Positions 1 through 10,678 of a DNA stretch of 64,000 nucleotides are shown here, piece after piece; the stretch's first letter is position 1; every line of letters begins with the position of its first letter. The notes beneath the pieces were generated by a model, which was not told where the DNA came from, did not search any database, and was given only the letters and a program-made list of their open reading frames with translations. The stretch lies in the NCBI RefSeq assembly GCF_023702715.1, contig NZ_CP098480.1, forward strand, positions 2,604,001 to 2,668,000, in the 5' to 3' direction. The position numbers were made by a program, and so were the translations under genes. This stretch comes from Acinetobacter sp. C32I. Lineage in GTDB: Bacteria > Pseudomonadota > Gammaproteobacteria > Pseudomonadales > Moraxellaceae.

Positions 1-243
1 CCATTTTAATAAATACAAAAAATAGACATCGGCAACAAGCGGCAAAGCGACTCAAGCTGAAAATAGATGAAATTCAGCGGCGATCCGAATAACGACGATG
101 TGGACTAAACGCACGCTTGATTACTGCCTCAACCTGAAGAATCGCTAAGCGATTTGGGCGCAAGATGTGGTCCTCTCTATGGACAGCGTGCGCTAATATG
201 AATAGAACTGAATGTTCAGGTAATGAACTGGAATTTAAGTGCG
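1..243 (-). ncRNA. Structured untranslated RNA or long leader at left edge (candidate)
   Basis: No convincing gene is visible here. A strong minus-strand promoter (251-279) should transcribe leftward through this stretch. The predicted RNA can fold into several helices: a 9-bp stem pairing 185-193 with 109-117, a hairpin at 140-154 (AATCG/CGATT), a GTCC/GGAC hairpin near 169-184, and another (GCTGAA/TTCAGC) near 57-79. This could be a free small RNA or the 5' leader of a gene lying left of the window. An ATG is possible at 4-2 but has no Shine-Dalgarno. I do not recognise the RNA family; it lacks the single long rod expected of 6S RNA. Positions 280-460 show nothing I can identify. Confidence 0.35.
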
Positions 244-250
244 TGGGCGG

Positions 251-279
251 ATTATAGCAGAATAATTTTAAAAGTCACC
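251..279 (-). promoter_or_regulatory. Sigma-70 promoter, minus strand
   Basis: Read on the minus strand there is a perfect TATAAT at 256-251, preceded by GGTGAC (279-274) with 17-nt spacing, or GTGACT with 16-nt spacing. The predicted transcription start is near 243, immediately before the structured region. Confidence 0.55.
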
Positions 280-460
280 TTTTTTGATAGGTTTTTCTCA
301 TGGACCACCTTTATTATTCGTATCTCAAGCCACTTTCCATCTTCAAATAAGCGCTATTAACTTTAAATATCAATTGAGATTTCAGCAAGTTGCCTACCAG
401 TGAAAAAGTCGATTATTCAAAATTTAATCTTCTGTTTCTCTCAGCTTGAATTGTTAATTT

Positions 461-1018
461 TTACAAAAAACTGAAAGAAGCAAACGAATGTAAGCGCATG
501 TTAATCCCTACTACAACCTTGTCAGGGGGCGGTTCTGTTAATATAAGATGACATTTTAAACCTACATAACTAAAGAACCGTGAACGAATTTTCAATTCCT
601 CTTTTTCTCTACTTGTCTTTAAATAAGTTCGATTCATCTGTCTCGTTACAATAAGTTGAACACACAACTCTAGATCTACAGCAGGAAGTAATAAAAACGT
701 GAAAGGATGATTTTCTACTGCTTCTTTAACTTTAATATAGTCACGATGAATATGATTTGGATAGGTCATAAATCCTGAAGAACAGACGATCAAATTGATT
801 GAACCTGATTGTTGTTTTGCCTTCAACTCAAGAAATAGTTCAAAATTACGTAAAGCATAGCGCTCATAGCCTTTTGTTGTAATGTACTGTGCGATATCTC
901 CTTCTAACGTCATAAAATATTCATCTAGATCATAACAAGTACACTTTAATTGTGATGCTAATAATTTTGCAGTTGTTGTTTTTCCTGCCCCGCCTGGGCC
1001 AATGAAATAGATCAGCAA
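461..1018 (-). CDS. Small P-loop kinase-like ATP-binding protein
   Basis: A cytosolic nucleotide-binding protein of about 185 residues. The N-terminus carries a Walker A loop, GPGGAGKTT, directly after a beta-strand (LLIYFI), followed by a shikimate-kinase-like YDLDEYF segment and an RxxxR-containing C-terminal half (SREKEELKIRSRF). This matches the shikimate kinase/AAA_33 type fold, but the substrate cannot be read from the sequence. The open frame extends upstream to a TTG at 1060 that lies inside the suhB terminator hairpin, so that start is unlikely. A TTG at 1018 has an AAGG about 8 nt upstream and begins right at the P-loop strand, and I use it. It lies downstream of suhB on the same strand but beyond a strong terminator, so it is probably transcribed separately. 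Confidence 0.6.
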   Translation of the reverse strand: MLIYFIGPGGAGKTTTAKLLASQLKCTCYDLDEYFMTLEGDIAQYITTKGYERYALRNFELFLELKAKQQSGSINLIVCSSGFMTYPNHIHRDYIKVKEAVENHPFTFLLLPAVDLELCVQLIVTRQMNRTYLKTSREKEELKIRSRFFSYVGLKCHLILTEPPPDKVVVGINMRLHSFASFSFL

Positions 1019-1044
1019 TTTGTTTACCTTATTTTCTGAGCCTA

Positions 1045-1078
1045 TAAAAAAAGCCCTCAAATATTGAGGGCTTTTTTA
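1045..1078 (-). terminator. Intrinsic terminator after suhB
   Basis: The stem AAGCCCTCAA / TTGAGGGCTT has an ATA loop and is flanked by A- and T-runs on both sides. It works on the minus strand for suhB, whose stop is at 1091, and could act in both directions. Confidence 0.85.
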
Positions 1079-1090
1079 TAAATCTACAAA

Positions 1091-1921
1091 TTATTTTGCA
1101 GCATCGCCCCAAGCTGGAACAACTGCTTGCATCAACGGCTTTAACATCTTAAGTGAGCTCGCAATAACCTGACCATTATCAAATGATTCATTACCACCGC
1201 GTGCATCAACAACCACACCACCCGCTTCTTTCACAATTAACTCACCCGCAGCGATATCCCACGGTTTTAAACCCAATTCAAAGAAACCATCAAAACGACC
1301 CGCAGCAACATAAGCCAAGTCAAGTGCCGCTGAACCACCACGACGGATTTGTGCGCCTGATTTAGTCACTGCCAATAATGAAGCGAAATGCTGTTCAGCA
1401 TAAGAAACGATCTCACCATTACGCTTTGCACGGTATGGATGACCGACTGCAAGGAAGGTATTTTCCAAGCTATCTTTTACATTGACACGAATACGACGTT
1501 GGTTCATGACTGCACCGCGACCACGGCTAGCAGAGAACAATTCATCACGAACTGGATCATAGATCACGCCGTGTTGCGTTACACCTTTATGCTGTACAGC
1601 AATCGAAATACAGAAATGTGGGAAGCCATTGATAAAGTTTTGTGTGCCATCTAGAGGATCAATCACCCAGCACCAATCTGCATCGTGACCTTTACCTTCT
1701 TGCATGCCAAACTCTTCACCAAGGAAGCTGTGGTTTTTATAGCTTTTACGGAGGGTATCAATTGTAAGTTGTTCCAAGTAACGATCAACACGCGTTACTG
1801 GACCATCAATGCCTTTTTCTTCAACTTGTAAATCGAGTTTATGACGATTTTGATGTGCCTTTAAAAGCTCTTGACCAACTGTTTGAGCCGCACGCGCAGC
1901 CATAACCACCATAGGTTCCAT
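1091..1921 (-). CDS. suhB: Inositol-1-monophosphatase family protein SuhB
   Basis: This is a 276-residue member of the Mg-dependent, Li-sensitive inositol monophosphatase/FIG superfamily, which hydrolyses myo-inositol phosphates. In enterobacteria SuhB also joins the rRNA antitermination complex; whether it does so here is inference. The metal-site motifs are visible: GEE at residues 68-70, WVIDPLDGTQNF at 85-96, and PWDIAAGELIVKEAGG in the C-terminal part. Length matches the family (about 267 in E. coli). The ATG at 1921 gives MEPMVVMAARAA, the usual family N-terminus. It is followed by a strong terminator. A near-perfect 12-bp inverted repeat lies just upstream (1971-2000). Confidence 0.95.
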   Translation of the reverse strand: MEPMVVMAARAAQTVGQELLKAHQNRHKLDLQVEEKGIDGPVTRVDRYLEQLTIDTLRKSYKNHSFLGEEFGMQEGKGHDADWCWVIDPLDGTQNFINGFPHFCISIAVQHKGVTQHGVIYDPVRDELFSASRGRGAVMNQRRIRVNVKDSLENTFLAVGHPYRAKRNGEIVSYAEQHFASLLAVTKSGAQIRRGGSAALDLAYVAAGRFDGFFELGLKPWDIAAGELIVKEAGGVVVDARGGNESFDNGQVIASSLKMLKPLMQAVVPAWGDAAK

Positions 1922-1970
1922 TGAACACCCACTACAAATTTGAAGATTTTGACAAAGAATAATGCATAAA

Positions 1971-2000
1971 AGCGCGTATATTCTAGCAAATATAAGCGCT
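1971..2000. promoter_or_regulatory. Imperfect palindrome between suhB and dxs
   Basis: The arms AGCGCGTATATT (1971-1982) and AATATAAGCGCT (1989-2000) are inverted repeats matching at 11 of 12 positions around a 6-nt centre. It lies 50-80 bp upstream of suhB. It could be an operator, or a terminator remnant after dxs without a T-run. Its role is unknown. Confidence 0.35.
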
Positions 2001-2054
2001 TTTAGGGGAAAAATGTTGCGAAAAATTATTTTCGCTTTTACATAAGCTTATAGA

Positions 2055-3962
2055 TTAAAACCAAGCTTGCTCAATTGAGGCCAAGATTCCTTGAGCATCT
2101 AAACCACAATCTTGCAGCATTTGCTGATGAGTGGCTTGATGCAAGAAGCTATCAGGCAAGCCCAAATTCAAAATCGGTTTGAGGATGCGTGCTTGTGCCA
2201 AAAATTCATTCACTGCACTGCCTGCACCTGCCATCACCGCATGTTCTTCTACCGTTACAAACAGTTGAGAACGTGGTGCTAAGTCACGCAGTATTTGTTC
2301 ATCCAATGGCTTCACAAAGCGCATATTCACGACACGCACACCCATCGAATGTTTGTTCGCAAATTGCTGCGCGGCTTCTACTGATGCTGCAATACGACTA
2401 CCAAAAGCAAGAATACTAATCTGCTGTTCAGCATCAGGATTGAATTCAGCGACAATTTCAGCCTTACCAATTTCCAACGCTGTCATCTGTTGTTGAATTT
2501 CAACACCTGTACCGACACCACGTGGATAACGTACTGCTGTTGGCCCTTCATAGAGATAAGCAGTATGCAGCATTTGACGACATTCATTTTCGTCTTTTGG
2601 TGCCATGATCACCATATTCGGTACGGTACGCATATAGGCATAGTCATAAGCACCGGCATGGGTTGGGCCATCTTCACCGACCAAGCCAGCACGATCAATA
2701 CCAAAAGTCACATCTAAATTCTGTAATGCCACATCATGGATTAACTGGTCATAACCACGTTGCAAGAAGGTCGAATAAATCGCAACCACAGGTTTTAGAC
2801 CTTCACATGCCATACCTGCTGCCAAAGTCACTGCATGCTGCTCTGCAATGGCCACATCGAAGAAACGCTCTGGATATTGCTGAGCAAATTTAACCATACC
2901 CGAACCTTCACACATCGCCGGTGTAATTGCCAGTAAGCGCCCATCTTGTGCAGCTTCATCACACAGCCATTGCCCAAATACATCGGAATATTTAGGCGGT
3001 GCTTTTACTGTCGATGTTTTTATAGCTGTAGTCGCCACGGGTGCAATCTTAGTAATCGCATGATAGGTAATCGGATCTGCTTCTGCAGGTGCAAAACCTT
3101 TACCCTTTTTGGTATAAATATGAACTAAGCGTGGGCCTTTACGTTTTTTTAGCGCATGAAAAACTTGTGCCAGCTGTTCCACATCATGACCATCAAATGG
3201 TCCAAAATAATCAAAACCAATCGCTTTAAATAAATTGTCTGCGGCATCTGTGGCAGATTGATGTAAGCGTGAGTTATAGGTCCACTTTGGATGTGGCTGA
3301 ACATAGGCTTCACCTTGTTCATTCACATTGACCAATTGACCTGTTTCCCAAATCGCAGCCAAGTGTTTAGCAAAACCGCCGGTACTACATGAAATCGACA
3401 TATCGTTGTCATTGAGAACCACGATTAAATCAGCATCGTGTGCAACGGCATCATTCATCGCTTCAAAAGCCATGCCCGCAGTCATTGCTCCGTCACCGAC
3501 GATTGCAACCACATCACATGGATCTTTTTGATAGCGACGTGCCAAGGCCATACCCAGACCTGCCGAAATTGCAGTCGAGGAATGCCCTACACCAAAAGTA
3601 TCAAACGCGGACTCATCACGTGCAGGAAATGCGGCCAAACCATCTTTACTGCGAATCGTGGTAATACGATCACGACGACCTGTCAGGACCTTATGCGGAT
3701 AAGCTTGATGACCTACATCCCAAACTAGACGATCGTTTGGTGTGTTAAAACAATAATGCAGCGCAACCGTCAGTTCGATTACACCTAAATTTGCGCCAAA
3801 GTGTCCACCACTTTGCCCTGCCGCATACAAAATATATTGACGCAACTCATCCGCCACTTGTGCGAGTTGGCTTTGCTCGAGCTGACGTAATTGTTGTGGA
3901 TGATCAATATCATCTAACAATGGCGTAACAGGGCGTTGAGTTGGAATTTCGGTATACAACAT
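2055..3962 (-). CDS. dxs: 1-deoxy-D-xylulose-5-phosphate synthase
   Basis: This thiamine-diphosphate enzyme condenses pyruvate with glyceraldehyde 3-phosphate. It is the first step of the MEP isoprenoid pathway and also feeds thiamine and pyridoxal synthesis. The protein is about 635 residues, close to the usual 620. Visible features are the N-terminal GHQAYPHK segment, the ThDP-binding [13 protein letters not shown] followed by LNDNDMSIS, and the pyrimidine-domain [14 protein letters not shown] containing the catalytic glutamate. The end is a transketolase C-terminal domain. The frame is open 30 nt further, to a TTG at 3992, but the ATG at 3962 gives the expected [11 protein letters not shown] start. 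It is divergent from ribA. Confidence 0.95.
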   Translation of the reverse strand: MLYTEIPTQRPVTPLLDDIDHPQQLRQLEQSQLAQVADELRQYILYAAGQSGGHFGANLGVIELTVALHYCFNTPNDRLVWDVGHQAYPHKVLTGRRDRITTIRSKDGLAAFPARDESAFDTFGVGHSSTAISAGLGMALARRYQKDPCDVVAIVGDGAMTAGMAFEAMNDAVAHDADLIVVLNDNDMSISCSTGGFAKHLAAIWETGQLVNVNEQGEAYVQPHPKWTYNSRLHQSATDAADNLFKAIGFDYFGPFDGHDVEQLAQVFHALKKRKGPRLVHIYTKKGKGFAPAEADPITYHAITKIAPVATTAIKTSTVKAPPKYSDVFGQWLCDEAAQDGRLLAITPAMCEGSGMVKFAQQYPERFFDVAIAEQHAVTLAAGMACEGLKPVVAIYSTFLQRGYDQLIHDVALQNLDVTFGIDRAGLVGEDGPTHAGAYDYAYMRTVPNMVIMAPKDENECRQMLHTAYLYEGPTAVRYPRGVGTGVEIQQQMTALEIGKAEIVAEFNPDAEQQISILAFGSRIAASVEAAQQFANKHSMGVRVVNMRFVKPLDEQILRDLAPRSQLFVTVEEHAVMAGAGSAVNEFLAQARILKPILNLGLPDSFLHQATHQQMLQDCGLDAQGILASIEQAWF

Positions 3963-4268
3963 AATGTGGCAAAGCCTTTTTAAGCCTGGCAAGTCCGAAG
4001 CTGGGTTTTAAATGGGGGCAATCATACAATTAAATATGATCTGCCTTCAATCAGCCACACGTGCGAATGATGTAGTGCTGAACATTCTCATGCAAATTTT
4101 AAAGAATGGCCCGTAGATTATCCTGAATTATGTCACTGTTTATCAACCATTATTGTGTGCTTTGTATGAAAAAGAAAAACTTATGTGAAAAATCAGAAAT
4201 TCCAATTCACGCAATCTTCACACATTAAGCTATACTCGAACTGTTTTTATTATCATAGTGAGCTCTCT

Positions 4269-4871
4269 GTGCCGATTGAATTTATTGCAACATCAAAGCT
4301 TCCCACCGCTTTTGGTGACTTCAATATTTCCGTGTTTCAAGACCCCGCAACAGGTGAAGAACATGTGGCGCTTTCCAAAGGTTTAGAAACGGCTCCAGAT
4401 CAGCCTGTACTCGTGCGTATTCACTCGGAATGCTTGACAGGTGATGCTTTTGCCTCACTGAAATGTGATTGTGGACCTCAACTGCAAGCCACACAACGTT
4501 TAATTAATGAGGCGGGTCAAGGCGTGATTTTATATTTACGCCAAGAGGGTCGTGGTATTGGTTTAACCAATAAAATCCGTGCTTATGCCTTACAAGATCA
4601 AGGGCATGATACGGTTGATGCGAACTTATTATTAAACCTGCCTGCCGATGCGCGTCGTTATGATATGTGCAGCATTATGTTGGATCACCTTCAGATTAAA
4701 GAAGTGAAACTACTGACCAATAACCCTTTAAAATTAAAGGCACTGACTGATTTAGGCATTAATGTGGTTGATCGGGTTCCCTTAACAGTAGGCCGCAATC
4801 CATTCAATGAACAATATTTAAAAACCAAACGTGAGCGTATGGATCATCTCTATAAAAAGGATGACTTCTAA
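4269..4871 (+). CDS. ribA: GTP cyclohydrolase II
   Basis: RibA opens GTP to the 2,5-diaminopyrimidine that starts riboflavin synthesis. The zinc site is seen in [17 protein letters not shown] (three cysteines), followed by [10 protein letters not shown] and LLTNNPLKL, which are hallmark substrate-binding segments. The frame is open from an ATG at 4185, which would add 28 residues unlike any RibA. The GTG at 4269 gives [17 protein letters not shown], the standard family start, a 200-residue product (E. coli 196), and a GTGAG sequence about 6 nt upstream. A TATACT hexamer around 4230 could be the -10 box. It is a standalone gene, not part of a rib operon. Confidence 0.93.
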   Translation: MPIEFIATSKLPTAFGDFNISVFQDPATGEEHVALSKGLETAPDQPVLVRIHSECLTGDAFASLKCDCGPQLQATQRLINEAGQGVILYLRQEGRGIGLTNKIRAYALQDQGHDTVDANLLLNLPADARRYDMCSIMLDHLQIKEVKLLTNNPLKLKALTDLGINVVDRVPLTVGRNPFNEQYLKTKRERMDHLYKKDDF

Positions 4872-4911
4872 GTGTAGAGTCATCTAACTCATTAAAAGAG
4901 TATTTATTAAT

Positions 4912-5385
4912 ATGAAATTATTAAGTATTTTCTTAGTAACAGGTCTCCTGTTACTAAGTGGCTACACTCAAGCAAATGAGCATAAAGCATCCCCTTTAAA
5001 TACTAAAATTATCAATCAATTACATAAATTTCAACAGCAAGATCATTTTTTAAGTGATGGCTATCTATATACAGGCGTTCAAGATTCTCAATTAAAAAAA
5101 TTATTGAATAAAAAGGTAGCTGAGACTGCGGAAGCGTATATCCAACTCTATCAGCATTCTGCTCAACCAAGTAAACAACAACGGCTAAAAATACTGTCGG
5201 ACGGTATCCATCAAATTGATCCCGATTCACTGGGTACTGATGATAGAGAGCAAGTTGCCGGTACATTTGAACATTTTTTAGATATTACTGGCTTGGAAAG
5301 TTCTGAGGGTATTTTAAATACTTGGCTATATAACGAAGAAATTAATAGACTTATCGAAAAGAATCGCGCTGCGCAGTCTAAATAA
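4912..5385 (+). CDS. Exported DUF4844-like protein
   Basis: A 157-residue protein with an N-terminal secretion signal (MKLLSIFLVTGLLLLSGYTQA) and no lipobox cysteine, so probably periplasmic. The C-terminal half carries the pattern TDDREQ...FLDITGLESSEGILNTWLY. I associate this pattern with the DUF4844 family of small Acinetobacter proteins; that link is from memory and the function is unknown. It follows ribA by 40 nt on the same strand and may be co-transcribed with it. Confidence 0.7.
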   Translation: MKLLSIFLVTGLLLLSGYTQANEHKASPLNTKIINQLHKFQQQDHFLSDGYLYTGVQDSQLKKLLNKKVAETAEAYIQLYQHSAQPSKQQRLKILSDGIHQIDPDSLGTDDREQVAGTFEHFLDITGLESSEGILNTWLYNEEINRLIEKNRAAQSK

Positions 5386-5480
5386 AAAGTAGTATTGGCT
5401 CTCCAAACTTTTCATCCTAAATCATGTATCTGAATATAGATTTAAAAATCCCTTACTTTTTTTATGGATTTATGTTTTGA

Positions 5481-6458
<978 letters not shown>

Positions 6459-6466
6459 ATTATATT

Positions 6467-6498
6467 CCTCATCCCTAGCTCAGATGTTAGGGATGAGG
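6467..6498 (+). terminator. Stem-loop downstream of hemF
   Basis: An 11-bp perfect stem, CCTCATCCCTA / TAGGGATGAGG, with a 10-nt loop, followed by only TCTTT. It probably terminates hemF, but the weak U-tract leaves some doubt. Confidence 0.55.
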
Positions 6499-6511
6499 TC
6501 TTTCAAGAGCC

Positions 6512-7093
6512 TTAAAATAAAAAAATTGCTGTATTTTGAATTGGCCGATGAATTAAATCTGATCTAAAGCTTTGCATCAGTTCTCGGCTCAAAGGTTGTG
6601 GTTCATGCTTTAATGTCAGCAATAATTGTAAAAATTGACCGTGTGTAAATACCACTAAATTCTTTTCTGCATACTCTCGTTCTAATTGCCTTAATTTTTT
6701 ATGAAATAGTTGCACCCGAGAATGCAAGTCAGCAAAAGACTCTGCATCATCAGCCTCGTGATAATCATAATCCATCCTTTCCCAATAAGCATTTACCCAT
6801 AACTTACGATCATCTAGATTCGTGTTGAAACACTTCTTTTCTGAGAGATAGCTAAATTCATGCAAGTTCTCATCAATCTCTGCACTCAACTGATATTTCT
6901 GCAAAATCGGCTCTGCTGTCTGATACGTTCGCAAGTACTTAGAAACAATGACATGATCGATTTTTGGTAATAGCTCGCATAATTGTCTGGCTTGTTCTTT
7001 TCCATGATCGCTCAAACAGATCGATGCATGGGATAAAGCGCGCCCATTAATATTCGCTGCACTTTGTGCATGTCGAATTAAGAAAATACTCAT
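6512..7093 (-). CDS. Histidine phosphatase (phosphoglycerate mutase-like) family protein
   Basis: A 193-residue cytosolic protein beginning MSIFLIRHAQSAANING. The RHAQS motif contains the phosphorylated histidine of the branch 1 histidine phosphatase superfamily. The second catalytic histidine is in VVFTHGQFLQLLL, and SKYLRTYQTAEPIL supplies the usual arginine. Substrates in this family vary widely (phosphoglycerate, sugar phosphates, alpha-ribazole phosphate, phosphoproteins) and cannot be assigned here. It is convergent with hemF and divergent from aroE. Confidence 0.85.
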   Translation of the reverse strand: MSIFLIRHAQSAANINGRALSHASICLSDHGKEQARQLCELLPKIDHVIVSKYLRTYQTAEPILQKYQLSAEIDENLHEFSYLSEKKCFNTNLDDRKLWVNAYWERMDYDYHEADDAESFADLHSRVQLFHKKLRQLEREYAEKNLVVFTHGQFLQLLLTLKHEPQPLSRELMQSFRSDLIHRPIQNTAIFLF

Positions 7094-7244
7094 AATGAGA
7101 TTAATGTTTAGATAATGGTTTGGAAATATCAGAACATGTTCTGATGATCAAATCACGGTATTACCATGCCATAGATGTAAATCCATATTGCAGCTTCTCC
7201 TTCAACTTTATAAACTTCAAACAACCTCACCATGTTGATCACTC

Positions 7245-8033
7245 ATGACCAAACAATTTGCTGTTATTGGAAATCCGATTGAACAATCCCGCTCACCTGA
7301 GCTTCATCATGCATTTGCAGCAAAAACTGGGGTCGATCTACACTATAAAAAAATTCTTGCACCCTTAGATGGTTTCGAAAGTGCTGTAAAAGATTTCTTT
7401 GCGCACAACGGCATCGGCATGAATGTCACCGTACCATTTAAAGAACAAGCCTTTGTCCTTTGCGACCAACTGACTGAACGTGCCAAGATCGCCAAAGCCG
7501 TCAATACGTTGTGGATGCAGGACGGCAAACTGTATGGTGATAATACTGATGGTCCAGGCTTGGTTGCAGCAATTCAGGCATTGGGTTGGAACCTAGAAAA
7601 TAGCCGTATTTTAATTTTAGGCGCAGGTGGTGCAACCCGTGGTGTGATCTACCCTTTGGTACAGGTAGGTGCAAAACAGATTGTGATTGCCAATCGCACC
7701 CTTGCCCGTGCTGAGCAGTTGCTTGCAGATTTAGAAAATGCGGTTCCGCAAGCTGAGCTAAAAGCCATTGGCTTAGATCAATTGACAGGTGAGTTTGATG
7801 TTGTGATTAATGCAACCTCTGCAAGTCTAACAGGCGATGCCCTAGAACTGCCTGAAAGCTTAGTGTTCCATCATGCTTATGAAATGGCTTATGGCAAACC
7901 ATCCAGTTTTCTAGATCAGGCCAAACAACGCCAGATTCCGTCTACTGATGGTTTCGGCATGCTGGTTGGGCAAGCGATTGAAGCATTTTCGATCTGGAAT
8001 GGGGTTAAACCTGAACTGAAAGACTTTTTATAA
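7245..8033 (+). CDS. aroE: Shikimate dehydrogenase (NADP+)
   Basis: AroE reduces 3-dehydroshikimate to shikimate in the chorismate pathway. The substrate site appears as NPIEQSRSPELHH at the N-terminus, NVTVPFKE with the catalytic lysine, and DNTDGPGL with the catalytic aspartate. The NADP loop is GAGGATRGV, followed by NRT at the strand end that usually selects NADP. Length (262) matches E. coli AroE (272). It stands alone between a divergent phosphatase gene and a two-way terminator. Confidence 0.96.
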   Translation: MTKQFAVIGNPIEQSRSPELHHAFAAKTGVDLHYKKILAPLDGFESAVKDFFAHNGIGMNVTVPFKEQAFVLCDQLTERAKIAKAVNTLWMQDGKLYGDNTDGPGLVAAIQALGWNLENSRILILGAGGATRGVIYPLVQVGAKQIVIANRTLARAEQLLADLENAVPQAELKAIGLDQLTGEFDVVINATSASLTGDALELPESLVFHHAYEMAYGKPSSFLDQAKQRQIPSTDGFGMLVGQAIEAFSIWNGVKPELKDFL

Positions 8034-8050
8034 TCTTCAAAGCACAAAAT

Positions 8051-8077
8051 AAAAAACCTGCACTTTGCAGGTTTTTT
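8051..8077. terminator. Bidirectional intrinsic terminator
   Basis: The stem AAAAAACCTGCA / TGCAGGTTTTTT has a 3-nt loop and lies between aroE (+) and the convergent lipoprotein gene (-). Both strands have a T-run after the stem. Confidence 0.88.
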
Positions 8078-8093
8078 ATTGAGGATAAAGAAA

Positions 8094-10439
8094 TTATTTA
8101 ACGGTGAGCATCTTCTGATACACCTCTTTGAAAATCTCATAATCAATAAATTCGTTATGCTCGATTTTTAAAGACTGAATCGATTTCTCAGACAATTTAT
8201 TCTTACGCGCATCCACATACACTTGTCCTAAGATATTTGCGGTCTGTCCAAGTAAGACTTTTTCCTCACTTGAAGCGCCGTTCTCTTGTTCGAACTGGAT
8301 TTGATATTGCTTGGCAAATAACTGCTGTGGTTGCTTATATTGCGCTTGTAGCTTTTTCCACGCTTGGCGACCTGTATCACCATGCACGGCATCCAGTACA
8401 ATACGATTTACCGCTTGCCCCAATGTATCATCAAACTGGTCTTCGTTTTCAAGATGATGCTTCTTCTGTAAGGCTTCTATGCTTTGTAGCGCTTTCCCTT
8501 TTGGATTATAAACCTCTTCATTGGCATACCAGTACGCATATACAGTGGCAATTTCTTGCAACTCTTGACTTGAATAGCGCTGTACAATTTGTGGCGCACT
8601 TTCTGTCAATTTTGCAATAAACACTGCTTTATAAGTTTGATCATAAGCATGTGTTGCATCATAGCGTTGTTCCGCAATTGCTTTAAGTTGATCTTCCAAA
8701 GACATGGTATATGGTTCGGCTGAACGTTCTTGAACCCCTGCTTGACCTAACTTCTCAGAAAAACTGCTCACTGCTTGTTCCAGCATTGAGCCTTTGCTTG
8801 TTTCTGACCAACTCTTCGCACGTTTCAATTGTGCCTGATCAATTGGTGTTGCTTTACCATAATTTGAAATCAACATATCGGCTTTGACACTAAAACGTGA
8901 CTTCAATTCAGATAAACCATAGTTTAAATCATAGTCTAATTTAACCGCACGCCCTTGGGCATCCAAACCGATATCCATAATAAATGGATTTCGTTTCTCA
9001 ACTGGTGGCAATGCTTTTGCAATATCCGCTTGATGCTTGATCCAAAGTGCCTTAAATGCCTGATCATCAATAAATTGATTTTGATCATAGGCAGCAAACT
9101 GTTTTTCGACCGTTTGTAATTTAGTGATATAACTCAAGAAACCAGATTCAGCTTGTGTACCAAAGACATCTATGTCATACATACTTTGACAATACTGTGC
9201 ATCACCATATGTGGTTTTTGCCGTATTTTGCAGGGCCGTACATTGCTCCTCGGTTAAACCGACCTGTTCGTCTTCGGATACGTCTGAATCATCAGATGCT
9301 TCAGCTTCTGGATCGTCAGCCGCGGCTGCAACTGCTCGTGCCGCTGCTGCTTCTACCGTATCCTCTTCGGCTTGATCACTATCTTCCGATTCAGCATCAT
9401 ATTCAGTTTCCTCATCCTCCACGCCAAAGTGTTTATTCACCAAGCGATACAATTCTTGGCTGACCACACTGGCATCATCTGCTGAATCTTTCTTATCCAA
9501 CAATGAAGCGGCTTTGGTTGATTTAGATGAACTTGCTGCATCAACCTCATTGGCAATCAGTTTCTCAAGATTCTCTTCTTTAATGTTGAGAACATTTTGC
9601 ATGAAGTATTTTTCATTGACCTTGCTATACAAACTGGCTTGTAAAATCAGTTCTTCAATTGAACTTTTTAAACGAATTTTCTCGACCACACCTGCTGCTT
9701 GATCAGCAGAAGAAACCGATAAAGCTTGAAGGTTATTTTGATCTGCTAGACGATAATAGACAGCGCCAGAAGCTTTCGTATATTCAGCAAATTTCTTGTA
9801 ATCCACGTGCTTGAACATATCTTGATATTTAGAAAAATCTAAATAAGCCAGATTGTTCTGACTATCTTTATTGACCAAATACGGCATCAAGGCAAAATAG
9901 TTGATATAAAACTTATAATTATTCAGATCAATGACCATCGGTATTTTAGCTTGTACCAGCAAAGTTGGCTTTTCATAACGTGCTGTCAGGTTAAATGAAC
10001 CCATTTTCTGGCGATAATGCACTGAACCATCATATTCAAACTGCATGTCATTGAGGACATTGGCCATGATTTGGGTAAACTTATCTACCTTGGTCTGACC
10101 ATTGCTTTTTTGTTCTTGTGCCAAGGCCACATACAAGGCTTGTTTTTGTTTTGTGTTTAAATTGACCTTTTGATCACGTAAATATTGATCGACTTTTTGT
10201 TTCAATGCCGTATCCAGAACAGCATTTTCTGCTTTTGTATTGCTATGCTGTTGACTCGGTTCAACATGAATATTAAATTTTCCGCGATAATCATAGCTCG
10301 GATATTCGTACATCGCATTCATACTATTGATGGCTTTCTGTTCCAGATTGGTCGAAGCTGTATTGGTTTTAATGACATGTTGTGAACATGCCGAAAGACT
10401 CAGACCCATTAAGCATAAAGTTAAATATTTTATACGCAT
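8094..10439 (-). CDS. Large putative lipoprotein with acidic linker
   Basis: An approximately 781-residue protein of unknown function. The N-terminus MRIKYLTLCLMGLSLSAC is a lipoprotein signal ending in an LSAC lipobox, so it is probably anchored in the outer or inner membrane and faces the periplasm. The middle (roughly residues 330-400) is a very acidic, Ala-rich low-complexity stretch (repeated D/E/S with AAAARAVAAAA) separating two folded-looking halves. The C-terminal half is rich in Gln and Lys and helix-like. The frame opens from a GTG at 10454 that overlaps the likely Shine-Dalgarno AAGGTG, so the ATG at 10439 is preferred. I recognise no domain. Confidence 0.7.
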   Translation of the reverse strand: MRIKYLTLCLMGLSLSACSQHVIKTNTASTNLEQKAINSMNAMYEYPSYDYRGKFNIHVEPSQQHSNTKAENAVLDTALKQKVDQYLRDQKVNLNTKQKQALYVALAQEQKSNGQTKVDKFTQIMANVLNDMQFEYDGSVHYRQKMGSFNLTARYEKPTLLVQAKIPMVIDLNNYKFYINYFALMPYLVNKDSQNNLAYLDFSKYQDMFKHVDYKKFAEYTKASGAVYYRLADQNNLQALSVSSADQAAGVVEKIRLKSSIEELILQASLYSKVNEKYFMQNVLNIKEENLEKLIANEVDAASSSKSTKAASLLDKKDSADDASVVSQELYRLVNKHFGVEDEETEYDAESEDSDQAEEDTVEAAAARAVAAAADDPEAEASDDSDVSEDEQVGLTEEQCTALQNTAKTTYGDAQYCQSMYDIDVFGTQAESGFLSYITKLQTVEKQFAAYDQNQFIDDQAFKALWIKHQADIAKALPPVEKRNPFIMDIGLDAQGRAVKLDYDLNYGLSELKSRFSVKADMLISNYGKATPIDQAQLKRAKSWSETSKGSMLEQAVSSFSEKLGQAGVQERSAEPYTMSLEDQLKAIAEQRYDATHAYDQTYKAVFIAKLTESAPQIVQRYSSQELQEIATVYAYWYANEEVYNPKGKALQSIEALQKKHHLENEDQFDDTLGQAVNRIVLDAVHGDTGRQAWKKLQAQYKQPQQLFAKQYQIQFEQENGASSEEKVLLGQTANILGQVYVDARKNKLSEKSIQSLKIEHNEFIDYEIFKEVYQKMLTVK

Positions 10440-10678
10440 AGCTTTACCAAACACCTTTATATCATTATATTTTCAATTCTAAAATTGAGTAATTTTCACA
10501 TTTCATATCCGTTTTGACACCAACAGAAATGTGGTTTTTCTAAGAACTTATCTTCAAGGAAATTCGCTTTTCTGACATTCTTTTCCCTAGTGATTATCAA
10601 TGTATTTTTATCACCATTGTGAATAATCAAAGTATCGAAACAGATAATCCAAAATGATTCAAATACAGGATTAAGATT

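Noticed and set aside
1..243. 6S RNA at the left edge
   Set aside because: The predicted fold is multi-branched, without the long rod and central bubble of 6S RNA, and the usual neighbour genes are not seen.
4185..4268. N-terminal extension of RibA
   Set aside because: The 28 extra residues have no RibA counterpart and the segment contains a likely -10 promoter hexamer; the GTG at 4269 gives the standard protein.
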